Part shown: positions 6,673 through 13,208 of the stretch, in pieces
Position numbering within the stretch: the first letter of the stretch is position 1
Layout: each line of letters opens with the position of its first letter
Origin: JAQBQZ01 sp964554765
GTDB lineage: Bacteria > Patescibacteriota > Minisyncoccia > Phycocordibacterales > CAIRYW01
Direction of reading: 5' to 3'
DNA: 24,180 nucleotides
NCBI GenBank assembly: GCA_964554765.1
Contig: CAZKPS010000010.1
Location: forward strand, 1 to 24,180
Made by a program: the position numbers and the translations under genes
Notes under the pieces: generated by a model
Database searches by the model: none
Seen by the model: the letters and a program-made list of their open reading frames with translations, nothing else
What the model was told of the DNA's origin: nothing

Positions 6673-6918
6673 CTAAAGTTTTAGATATGGTTTTGTCAGA
6701 AGAATAATACCATACAAAAGGGTAGCCAAGATAACGAAGATATGATTAGACAAAAAACCCTCGTTTAGACCAAACAATAAATCAAACAAGAATCCATAAA
6801 CTATCAACTCAATAAAATCAAAGAAAAAACTTATGGCAATAAGAAAAAAGACAGTCAGATAGAAAGGCAGTAAAAATAAACTAAGTAGAGCTATAATATT
6901 AGCAAACACTCTCTTCAT
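6673..6918 (-). CDS. mreD: Short MreD-like membrane protein
   Basis: This is an 81-residue, very hydrophobic protein with about three membrane segments (roughly 5-33, 34-50 and 58-77). It occupies the mreD slot between mreC and mrdA. MreD is normally about 160 residues with five or six segments, so this would be a half-length version. The fragment FIELIVYGFLFDLLFG resembles the conserved FDxxFG-type stretch of MreD, but the match is short. Its ATG overlaps the mreC stop by one base (TAATG), indicating translational coupling. It may be a reduced MreD or an unrelated small membrane protein that replaced it. Confidence 0.6.
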   Translation of the reverse strand: MKRVFANIIALLSLFLLPFYLTVFFLIAISFFFDFIELIVYGFLFDLLFGLNEGFLSNHIFVILATLLYGIILLTKPYLKL

Positions 6919-7709
6919 TATTTTTCTATAAGAACACTTGTAATCTGACTTGGATTTATAGGGAGAGTAAAAAGCAACCTCTTAAACCCTTCATCTTGTT
7001 TGTCTTCGATTGACTTTATAACACCAAAAATTTTTGTAGATATCGAAGGTAGGACAAGAGCATCACCAAGTTTGACCGTGACACCTTGTGGTACAAGAAC
7101 CTCGAATACACCACCACCAACACCTTTTGCATCTATTTTTATCTTTGATCCAGACATAACACCACTAAAAACATTTCCTGGCGACGAAAATAGTTCAATC
7201 TTAGCAAACATGTCGCCAACATCTACAACCTTCCCAATAATCAAGTTGCCGTAATACACCTTATCCCCAATTGCAACACCATTAACACTTCCAACATCGA
7301 CAATAAACGTATCGAATGGTGTCTCAGCTGGGCCCGATTTAATTATTGCTAAAATACTTTTAGACTTTTGAATTGTTTTGGTTGATGTAGAACCATCTCT
7401 TCTACCTAAAAGGAATTTTAGGTTTGCATTTTCGTCTGCAAGGATATTGCGATCAATATTTTGTGCTGTGAGACTCATCAGCTGTTCTCGCAAAGAATTA
7501 TTTTCCTGAAGTATCTCGTGATTTGTACGGAGACCACCCGGAATAAAAAAACTGAGCACGCCACCAACACCATTACCCATATAGACAACCGTGTTTATAA
7601 TGACATTTCTCGCAACAATCCCTAAGACAAGAGACAAAAAGAGAACAATAACAATCTTCTTTAGTGGATTTCTATTTCTTCTCTTAGTTGCGTGTAAAAG
7701 GTAGCTCAT
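6918..7709 (-). CDS. mreC: Rod shape-determining protein MreC
   Basis: MreC is the bitopic periplasmic or extracellular scaffold that links MreB to PBP2. The 263 residues show a basic N-terminus, a membrane segment at about 18-34, a coiled coil (ILQENNSLREQLMSLTAQN, about 66-84, continuing to about 100) and a beta-rich C-terminal domain with the expected DTFIVDVGSVNGVAIGDKV string. It overlaps the end of mreB by 26 bases and shares a base with the mreD-like start, so mreB, mreC and mreD are tightly coupled. Length is within the family range. Confidence 0.92.
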   Translation of the reverse strand: MSYLLHATKRRNRNPLKKIVIVLFLSLVLGIVARNVIINTVVYMGNGVGGVLSFFIPGGLRTNHEILQENNSLREQLMSLTAQNIDRNILADENANLKFLLGRRDGSTSTKTIQKSKSILAIIKSGPAETPFDTFIVDVGSVNGVAIGDKVYYGNLIIGKVVDVGDMFAKIELFSSPGNVFSGVMSGSKIKIDAKGVGGGVFEVLVPQGVTVKLGDALVLPSISTKIFGVIKSIEDKQDEGFKRLLFTLPINPSQITSVLIEK

Positions 7710-8751
7710 CTTCGTTTTTGATTAGTGCATCTTGATATGCATCAATATCATTTAGAATTATACCAGTTCCTCGAACAACTGCAGTAAGAGGATCTTCGGC
7801 TACATGCACAGGAATCTTTAATACCTCCTCAAGAAGCTCCTTCATTCCACGAATAAGCGCTCCACCTCCCGCAAGATGAAGACCTCGGTGCATAATATCT
7901 GAGATAACTTCAGGTGGTGTGATTTCGATCACTTCTTTGATTGACTCTATAAGAGAATTAATCGACCCTGCTATAGCTTCACGAACATCTGACTCTGTGA
8001 TCACCACTTCTCGCGGAAGTCCTGTGATAAGGTCACGTCCTCTGACTGCCATCTCCGCACCAGTATCTGTCTCAGAGACACTTCCAATATTTATTTTTAT
8101 ATCCTCAGCAGTTTTTTCACCAATAAGAATTTTTAATTCATTTTTTAAGAATTGAGTGATGTCATTGTTCAGTTTATCACCTGCAATTTTGACATTACGT
8201 GAATGTACAACACCTCCAAGCGAGATAATAGCAATATCAGTAGTCCCTCCACCAATATCCACTATCATATTACCCACAGGGTCATTGATAGGAATACCAA
8301 TACCAATAGCTGCTGCCATAGGCTCTTCAACGATATGTACTTCCCGTGCACCAGCATTGACTGTCGCATCTCGAACAGCACGTCTCTCTACGTTTGTGAT
8401 ACCTGACGGCACACCTACAACAACTCGAGGCCCTAACATTTTTTTGTTGTCTCCTTCTGCACGATTGATGAGATACGACATCATTTCTTCAGTCACTTCA
8501 AAATCAGATATGACACCATCCACAATAGGACGAACAGCGACAATGTGTCCAGGAGTCTTACCAAGCATATCTTTTGCCTGACTACCCACCGCGACCACCT
8601 GCCCTGTCTTTTGGTTAAGAGCTACTACCGATGGCTCACGTACCACAATACCCTTACCTTCTACGTAGACAAGTGTGTTTGCAGTACCGAGATCAATCCC
8701 GATGTCGTTTGAAAATGATTCTTTTATTTTTTCAAGAAATTTGAATGCCAT
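7684..8751 (-). CDS. mreB: Rod shape-determining protein MreB (copy 1)
   Basis: MreB is the bacterial actin that forms membrane-bound filaments guiding side-wall synthesis. The 355 residues start with a putative amphipathic helix, MAFKFLEKIKESF, followed by the phosphate 1 loop DIGIDLGTANTLVYV at 16-30, VVGVPSGITNVERRA at 111-125, phosphate 2 DIGGGTTD at 165-172 and the GGGALIRGM adenosine region. It is 27 bases downstream of proS and overlaps mreC, the standard elongasome order. A second, clearly diverged mreB lies at 14014-15027. Confidence 0.97.
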   Translation of the reverse strand: MAFKFLEKIKESFSNDIGIDLGTANTLVYVEGKGIVVREPSVVALNQKTGQVVAVGSQAKDMLGKTPGHIVAVRPIVDGVISDFEVTEEMMSYLINRAEGDNKKMLGPRVVVGVPSGITNVERRAVRDATVNAGAREVHIVEEPMAAAIGIGIPINDPVGNMIVDIGGGTTDIAIISLGGVVHSRNVKIAGDKLNNDITQFLKNELKILIGEKTAEDIKINIGSVSETDTGAEMAVRGRDLITGLPREVVITESDVREAIAGSINSLIESIKEVIEITPPEVISDIMHRGLHLAGGGALIRGMKELLEEVLKIPVHVAEDPLTAVVRGTGIILNDIDAYQDALIKNEDELPFTRN

Positions 8752-8778
8752 TTTGTTTTTTATTTATTACTTCCCCAC

Positions 8779-10032
8779 TTATCTACTTACTATTTCCATC
8801 ATTTCTACCTTACTCTTACCTGATGTCTCACCAGTGATTCTGTTTGTGTATTCAAGCTGACCTTTTTCTTCTGTTTTTTTACTTATAACAATTCGATGTG
8901 GAATACCGATAAGATCTGCATCTGCAAATTTCTCTCCTGCTCGAGCGTCTCTGTCATCAAACAATACTTCGATTCCTTTTGAAGTTAATTCTTCGTAGAG
9001 TACCACCGCCTTTTTCTTCAGTTCTTCGTCTCCTTGAGAGAGCTCTATGAGATGAACTTTGAATGGTGAGACAGATTCTGGCCAAACCATGCCTTTGTCG
9101 GTGCCGTAGACCTCAACAATTGTTCCCATAAGTCGCCCAATACCGATACCATAGCTTCCCATAAATACTGGTTTTGATTCGCCTTTCTCATCTACATATG
9201 TAAGACCCAGTGGTTCTGAAAATCGGGTTCCGAGTGTGAAAATATTACCCACTTCAACCGTTTTCTTTTCAACAAGACTTTCTTTATTATATCCAACCTC
9301 CTTCAGGACTTCATCAGTATACACTTCTTTGTTTATTGCAAAGTTTTTCTCTTTATCTGCATAAATTATGTCCTCTCCAGCATCTGTTTCAGTCTGGAAC
9401 TCATGAGAAAACTTAGCAAATACTCCACCAGATGCAAAAGTAAAATAAGTTTTTGAAGCAAGTCCCACTCTTTCAAATACTTTTAGATATGCATCTGTTG
9501 CTTGTTTATAGAATCTATCGTGCTCCTCTTTATTTTTTGAAAATGAATAAAGATCCTTCATCAAAAATTCTCTTGCTCTCATTATTCCACTTTTTGCACG
9601 AGTTTCATTTCTGAATTTTGTCTGAAACTGATATGTGTATTTTGGCAAATCCTTGTAAGACCTAATATGGTCTCGCATAACATCTGTCAGAGGCTCCTCA
9701 TGAGTAAACCCAAGCCCTAGCTCGGTATCATTTTTAAGCTTTGTTTTAAACCAGTTATCAACCTTAGCATCATCCCAGCGATCAGTTTTTTCCCAGATTT
9801 CTTTTGATTGAAGTGATGCGAGAGAAATTTCCTGTCCTCCAATATTATTCATTTCCTCTCGAACTATTTGTTCAATCTTTTTCATAACTCGAAGCCCAAG
9901 CGGGAGTATTGAATAAACTCCTGCCATATCTTTGTGAATGAATCCAGAACGAATCAGAATCTCAGCATTTTTTGCCACCTCATCTTTTGGAGCCTCAAAT
10001 CGTGTTTTTGTAAAAAGTTGTGATTGTCGCAT
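8779..10032 (-). CDS. proS: Prolyl-tRNA synthetase lacking the editing insertion
   Basis: ProRS charges tRNA-Pro. The 417 residues have the bacterial-type class II core: the TRFEAPKDEVAKNAEILIRSG start, TRWD-like EKTDRWDDAK at 81-90, FTHEEPLTD at 109-117, motif 2 FRNETRAKSGIMRAREFLMK at 140-159 and motif 3 GSYGIGIGRLMG at 292-303, then a C-terminal anticodon-binding domain. Standard bacterial ProRS is about 570 residues because an INS editing domain of about 180 residues sits between motifs 2 and 3. Here only about 130 residues separate them, so that domain is absent, as in some other short ProRS. A TGCTACAAT promoter ends six bases before the ATG. Confidence 0.95.
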   Translation of the reverse strand: MRQSQLFTKTRFEAPKDEVAKNAEILIRSGFIHKDMAGVYSILPLGLRVMKKIEQIVREEMNNIGGQEISLASLQSKEIWEKTDRWDDAKVDNWFKTKLKNDTELGLGFTHEEPLTDVMRDHIRSYKDLPKYTYQFQTKFRNETRAKSGIMRAREFLMKDLYSFSKNKEEHDRFYKQATDAYLKVFERVGLASKTYFTFASGGVFAKFSHEFQTETDAGEDIIYADKEKNFAINKEVYTDEVLKEVGYNKESLVEKKTVEVGNIFTLGTRFSEPLGLTYVDEKGESKPVFMGSYGIGIGRLMGTIVEVYGTDKGMVWPESVSPFKVHLIELSQGDEELKKKAVVLYEELTSKGIEVLFDDRDARAGEKFADADLIGIPHRIVISKKTEEKGQLEYTNRITGETSGKSKVEMMEIVSR

Positions 10033-10038
10033 TGATAG

Positions 10039-10047
10039 ATTGTAGCA
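10039..10047 (-). promoter_or_regulatory. Extended -10 promoter of proS, leaderless type
   Basis: The minus strand reads TGCTACAAT, an extended -10, ending six bases before the proS ATG at 10032. Transcription would start at or next to the start codon. No clear -35 is seen. Confidence 0.6.
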
Positions 10048-10078
10048 TAACTATATGTATTTTTATATTTTAAAATAA

Positions 10079-10107
10079 TTGACATTATATATAAATAATG
10101 TTATTAT
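10079..10107 (+). promoter_or_regulatory. Consensus promoter of the 10116-10406 gene
   Basis: A perfect TTGACA -35 at 10079-10084 and TATTAT -10 at 10102-10107 are separated by exactly 17 bases. The -10 ends eight bases before the ATG at 10116, so the transcript is predicted to be leaderless. This also excludes the in-frame ATG at 10098, which lies between the two promoter elements. Confidence 0.75.
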
Positions 10108-10115
10108 ATAATTCT

Positions 10116-10406
10116 ATGCACCTTCAAGACCTCGATCTCCTCGCCCAAGCAATCGAATCTCGTGAAAGAGTATTCGGGACACACGGCTATTTCCTTTCAT
10201 TCAAAGCCACCAGAAGTCAACTGGAAAAAACGCCCAACCTGATCCGAATAGCTATTGCATTGTACATGCCAAATCTCTGTCAGTCTGCAGGAATTGAAGC
10301 CCCACCAATGGACCAATTTATGACCTATGCACGCGAATTGGTTGTTCATCTCGCCGAGAGGTGGGACATCAAACTCGATTCTCATTGGTTCAACGAAGAA
10401 CTTTGA
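10116..10406 (+). CDS. Small hypothetical protein, 96 residues
   Basis: No family is recognised. It begins MHLQDLDLLAQAIESRERVF, looks soluble and mostly helical, has a single cysteine and is mildly acidic at the C-terminus (HWFNEEL). The frame is open from an ATG at 10098, but that codon lies inside the promoter, so the ATG at 10116 is chosen. Codons are visibly richer in C and G at third positions (for example CTC, GCC, ATC) than in neighbouring proS and rseP. It has its own consensus promoter and strong terminator and is read alone on the plus strand between two minus-strand operons. The self-contained layout suggests an independent, possibly highly expressed or recently acquired gene. Confidence 0.7.
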   Translation: MHLQDLDLLAQAIESRERVFGTHGYFLSFKATRSQLEKTPNLIRIAIALYMPNLCQSAGIEAPPMDQFMTYARELVVHLAERWDIKLDSHWFNEEL

Positions 10407-10423
10407 TCCGTCGAGCAGGACCG

Positions 10424-10457
10424 CATCCACCAGCAACAACAACTGGTGGATGTTTTT
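10424..10457 (+). terminator. Intrinsic terminator of the 10116-10406 gene
   Basis: CATCCACCAG (10424-10433) and CTGGTGGATG (10443-10452) form a perfect 10-bp stem with a 9-base loop, followed by five T and further AT-rich sequence. It starts 17 bases past the stop codon. Confidence 0.9.
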
Positions 10458-10459
10458 AT

Positions 10460-11596
10460 TTAAAATAGTTTAGCAATATCGGACACAGTCACCGTGAGCA
10501 TAAGAATCATTAGAAGTCCGAATCCAACGAGATTTAAAGTATTTGCTACAACTGGTTTTATAGGTCGTCTAATTATCGCTTCTATAGCAACAAAAAGTAA
10601 TCGCCCTCCATCAAGTGCCGGAAACGGCAAAAGATTGATAACTGCAAGGTTAATAGAGATGACCGCGATAAATGAGAACAATGTTGCAAGCCCGAACTCT
10701 CGAGCCTGATTGAGATATCCTGCAATCCCTATTGGTCCAGATACATCATGGAGATTGGCACTTAATATAAATGCACTACCAAAGAAATTAAGCGTACCCA
10801 CCATAGTAGCATTGAACATATGGTATGTTGCTTTCGCTCCTTCATAAAATGCAGAGAAAAATGGCAATTTCACATTCTCAATATCTGCCATCTGCACACC
10901 TATCAAATACTGACCCTTGTCCCCTGTTTTTGCGCTTACTGTTGTTGTCGCTTTTACGTCACCACGAATATATGAAACGACAAGTGGAGCACCTTTCGAT
11001 TCTGCAACCACCCCCTTTATTTTCTCCGCACTAATTTTTGTATTTGTATTTTGGATTTTATCTTTTTGATTTTCACCTTCCCAGGTATCAGCTACTGCTG
11101 TGATTTTTGATTTTTGATCTAATTCTATACCTGTTATCAAATCCCCTGATTTAAGTCCCGCTTCGAATGCGGCAGAATCCTTGAGCACATCGGTCACAAA
11201 TACATAACTACCTGATGACACATTAGAAGCCTGTGGTGCACCAATCATAAAACTGAGAGAGAGTAAAACCCAAGCAAAAAGAATATTCATAGCGATTCCT
11301 GCTATGAGTATCACAGCTTGAATATGTCGAGGTTTATTAATAAAACTCCTTTTTTTATCTGGTCCATCTACAGATTCTTCATCAGGGTTTTCTCCAAAAA
11401 TTTTGACATACCCACCAAAAGGAATGAGATTTATCGCATAGGTGGTCTCTCCATATTTTTTGGCATATATTCTCGGTGGAAACCCAATAGCGAATTCATC
11501 AACTCGTACACCCGATTTCTTTGCCACAGCAAAATGTCCGAGTTCGTGAACGAAGACGAGGATAGAGATAACGATGATTAAAGTTATGAAGCTCAT
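10460..11596 (-). CDS. rseP: RseP-type site-2 zinc metalloprotease with an inserted repeat
   Basis: This membrane-embedded M50 protease cleaves transmembrane substrates such as anti-sigma factors and signal peptides. In 378 residues it shows the zinc motif HELGH at 17-21, the GFPPRI and PFGGYVK motifs, a PDZ region at about 130-215, the third zinc ligand motif LDGGR at 328-332 and several membrane segments. The PDZ region reads normally up to GDLITGIELD (151-160) and resumes at SAEKIKGVV (189-197). Between them about 27 residues (161-187, containing TAVADTWEGENQKDK) are encoded by a copy of a DNA repeat found in two intergenic spacers. The insertion keeps the frame. It lies 140 bases downstream of frr. 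Confidence 0.93.
   Translation of the reverse strand: MSFITLIIVISILVFVHELGHFAVAKKSGVRVDEFAIGFPPRIYAKKYGETTYAINLIPFGGYVKIFGENPDEESVDGPDKKRSFINKPRHIQAVILIAGIAMNILFAWVLLSLSFMIGAPQASNVSSGSYVFVTDVLKDSAAFEAGLKSGDLITGIELDQKSKITAVADTWEGENQKDKIQNTNTKISAEKIKGVVAESKGAPLVVSYIRGDVKATTTVSAKTGDKGQYLIGVQMADIENVKLPFFSAFYEGAKATYHMFNATMVGTLNFFGSAFILSANLHDVSGPIGIAGYLNQAREFGLATLFSFIAVISINLAVINLLPFPALDGGRLLFVAIEAIIRRPIKPVVANTLNLVGFGLLMILMLTVTVSDIAKLF
11036..11118 (-). repeat. Dispersed repeat copy inside the rseP PDZ coding region
   Basis: On the plus strand the core reads ATTTTCACCTTCCCAGGTAT then CAGCTACTGCTGTGATTTTT (11070-11109). It matches the core at about 11673-11712 and 13958-13997 with only scattered differences. 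On the coding strand it specifies the in-frame segment KSKITAVADTWEGENQKDKI and a following asparagine/threonine/lysine tail. The AT-rich right arm is not the inverted arm seen in the intergenic copies. Confidence 0.8.
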
Positions 11597-11736
11597 ATAT
11601 TATTAAGTCAAAAGTTAAAAGTCAGAAGTCAAAATTATAATTCAAAATTAAAAAGTTTTAAATTCTTACTTTCATTTTCACTTTCTCAGGTATTCGCTAC
11701 TGCTTTGAGTTTTGATTTTTGACTTTTGATTTATCT
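11597..11736. repeat. Dispersed repeat copy in the frr-rseP spacer
   Basis: This whole spacer is an element with AT-rich arms. One arm has repeats of AAGTCAAAAGTTAAAAGTC (from 11614), the other of TTTTGATTTTTGACTTTTGA (to about 11730), roughly inverted. The core at about 11673-11712 contains CTCAGGTATTCGCTACTGCT, a 20-base stretch shared exactly with the spacer at 13872-14013. It starts next to the frr stop and ends next to the rseP start. Confidence 0.85.
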
Positions 11737-12285
11737 CTAGTTCATAATTTCTTCCTCCTTTTTGACTGCAAGAGCTTCGAGTTTGCTTGTACCTTCTTGA
11801 ATGAGTTTGTCTACCTCTGTCTTTGCACGAGCCACCTCATCTTCACTCATTTCACTCTCTTTCTTTTTGTTGTTTAGGTCATCGTTTACTCGGTTTCGCT
11901 CTTGTCGTAGTGTCACCTTCGCATCTTCAAGTTTACTCTTGGCGATTTTTACAAAGTTGCCTCTAGATTCTGTTGTAAGTGGAGGAAACGATACTCGAAT
12001 ACCCTTATCATCCACAGATACTGAAAGCCCTGTGTTTGAGATAAGAATAGCTTTTTCGATAGCTTTAATATTTGAAGAGTCCCAAGGGGCGATTCGAAGT
12101 GTTCGAGGGTCTTCGATAGCAACATTGGCTACCTGGTTGACTGGCATTTGTGATCCGTATACATCAACAAATACACCATCAAGCATTGCAGGTGTCGCTC
12201 GTCCTGTCCTAATCTGACTAAATTCCTTCGCGAGCCATTCTTCTGCGTCTTTTATTTTTTGTTTGAAATCTGTGAAGTTATACAT
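11737..12285 (-). CDS. frr: Ribosome recycling factor
   Basis: RRF acts with EF-G to split the ribosome after termination. The 182 residues match the usual 185. Family features are the helical N-terminus with FSQIRTGRATPAMLDGVFVD at about 22-41, VANVAIEDPRTLRIAPWD at about 52-69, the second domain (KGIRVSFPPLTTESR) and the long C-terminal helix with KVTLRQERNRVNDDL. It is followed by a repeat-filled spacer and rseP. AT-rich sequence upstream (12286-12345) includes a TATAAT on the minus strand near 12335 that could be its promoter, giving a leader of about 40 bases. Confidence 0.96.
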   Translation of the reverse strand: MYNFTDFKQKIKDAEEWLAKEFSQIRTGRATPAMLDGVFVDVYGSQMPVNQVANVAIEDPRTLRIAPWDSSNIKAIEKAILISNTGLSVSVDDKGIRVSFPPLTTESRGNFVKIAKSKLEDAKVTLRQERNRVNDDLNNKKKESEMSEDEVARAKTEVDKLIQEGTSKLEALAVKKEEEIMN

Positions 12286-12356
12286 GACAAGTAGTAAGTA
12301 CTAAATAATATGTAATATAATACGATATAATTATAGACCAAAATGAGGGTAAATAC

Positions 12357-12384
12357 AAAAAACCATCTCGAGGAATCGAGACGG
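12357..12384 (-). terminator. Intrinsic terminator of the 12413-12895 gene
   Basis: On the minus strand CCGTCTCGA (12384-12376) pairs with TCGAGATGG (12371-12363) around a TTCC loop, nine pairs with one G-T, and is followed directly by six T (12362-12357). It lies 28 bases past the stop codon and separates this gene from frr. Confidence 0.88.
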
Positions 12385-12412
12385 TACGAGATAGAATTTA
12401 TCCTGAAGGCAC

Positions 12413-12895
12413 TTATCCGACAGCAACAACACTACTATTATCAAACGAGGAATCTATCCAAACACTCTTACCATCCCAAGAGTCGCCGAAACGCTTAAGG
12501 CAGTACACACAGTCCTTGCCACCCACTCGCTCCTTTGCATTAATAAAGACAATCAATCTGATCTTCTTGCTCTTCGGCAAAAGGTGTTGATTATCTCCCT
12601 GCTTATAGTATTGATACTCTTTTTCGCCGAGAATTCTTTTTCCATCTGCTTTGGCGAGACATCTCGCCCGCTTCCTAAAAGCCTTCCCGGGGATAATTCT
12701 TTTACCCTTGGTGGGTGCCACAAATTCGAGTTTACCCAGCACTCGAACCACCTTCTTTTTGATGAGAATATTTTTGAATTCTCTCCACCCCTTGATTCGC
12801 CCTTCTATAATTGCCTCGGTCAGGACCGGCAAGCAGCTGTAGAGTAATGCGAAGTGTACCGGGTTCAATTTGGATTTCGGTCGATGTGTTTTCAT
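12413..12895 (-). CDS. Basic hypothetical protein, 160 residues
   Basis: No family is recognised. It is strongly basic, with clusters such as KTHRPKSK near the start, IKKKVVRVLGK near 50 and GKAFRKRARCLAKADGKR near 70-87, which would suit nucleic acid binding. One CxxC (DCVYCLKRFG, about 128-137) could bind metal or form a disulfide, but a lone pair is weak evidence. No membrane segment or signal peptide is seen. The C-terminus is rich in serine and valine. The gene is GC-richer than its neighbours, has a strong private terminator, and lies downstream of a repeat-rich non-coding region. The ATG at 12895 is preferred; no clear promoter is seen. Confidence 0.6.
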   Translation of the reverse strand: MKTHRPKSKLNPVHFALLYSCLPVLTEAIIEGRIKGWREFKNILIKKKVVRVLGKLEFVAPTKGKRIIPGKAFRKRARCLAKADGKRILGEKEYQYYKQGDNQHLLPKSKKIRLIVFINAKERVGGKDCVYCLKRFGDSWDGKSVWIDSSFDNSSVVAVG

Positions 12896-12950
12896 AGCAT
12901 GAAGTTGCTTCTGACCGTGAGGTCAGCATTGTTGTGTACCGTAGGACAGA

Positions 12951-13006
12951 AGTATCACCACAGATTTTGATCATCAAAAATGATTGTCAAAATCTGTGGT
13001 GATACT
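12951..13006. repeat. Large perfect inverted repeat, 20-bp arms
   Basis: AGTATCACCACAGATTTTGA at 12951-12970 is exactly repeated in reverse complement at 12987-13006. The 16-base centre contains ATCA-AAAA-TGAT and can extend the stem, so nearly the whole 56 bases can fold. On the plus strand a run of six T follows about six bases later, but no plus-strand gene precedes it. It may be a mobile palindromic element or a bidirectional structural element. Confidence 0.8.
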
Positions 13007-13073
13007 CTCGCTTTTTTAAAGAGCTATTTTAAGTGAATTAAACCACAATCTTGCAGATTTAAAAAGCATGTCG

Positions 13074-13166
13074 TATCCCCCCCTCCTTTAAGATAAGGGA
13101 GGACTGGGGAGGGATCTGAATTAAATCATATCCCCTCTTAGTCTCCCTTTATCTTAAAGGGAGAAG
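13074..13166. repeat. Imperfect inverted repeat of the CCCTCCTTTAAGA type
   Basis: The left arm contains CTCCTTTAAGATAAGGGAGG (13083-13102) followed by ACTGGGGAGGGA. The right arm contains TCCCCTCTTAG and CTCCCTTTATCTTAAAGGGA (13143-13162). They are near reverse complements around about 17 AT-rich bases. Each arm also folds on itself around TTAAGATAA or TTATCTTAA. This resembles the CT-rich, TTAAG-centred palindromic repeats known to be scattered in many bacterial genomes; that likeness is from memory. Confidence 0.65.
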
Positions 13167-13208
13167 AAATTCAAAATATTTAATACCAAAATACCTAATA
13201 CTTAATAC

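Larger units (their letters stand above)
12896..13208. other. 313-base non-coding, repeat-rich region
   Basis: No coding sequence is supported here. It holds a small hairpin CTGACC-GTGA-GGTCAG (12911-12926), the 56-base inverted repeat at 12951-13006, a CTCGCTTTTTTAAAGAG stretch at 13006-13023, the imperfect CT/GA-rich inverted repeat at about 13083-13164, and AT words built on AATACTTAATACTTAG (about 13190-13211) next to the delta' stop codon. Confidence 0.7.

Noticed and set aside
8156..8581. Plus-strand open frame of 141 codons opposite mreB
   Set aside because: It is Ser/Thr/Pro/Ile-rich antisense of conserved MreB codons, with no promoter or family match.
10098..10115. Upstream ATG at 10098 for the 96-residue protein
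   Set aside because: It lies between the -35 and -10 of the consensus promoter, so it would not be in the transcript.
12732..12977. Minus-strand frame of 81 codons overlapping the start of the 12413-12895 gene
   Set aside because: It runs through the large inverted repeat and lacks a start signal, while the overlapping 160-residue frame has a better composition and a matching terminator.
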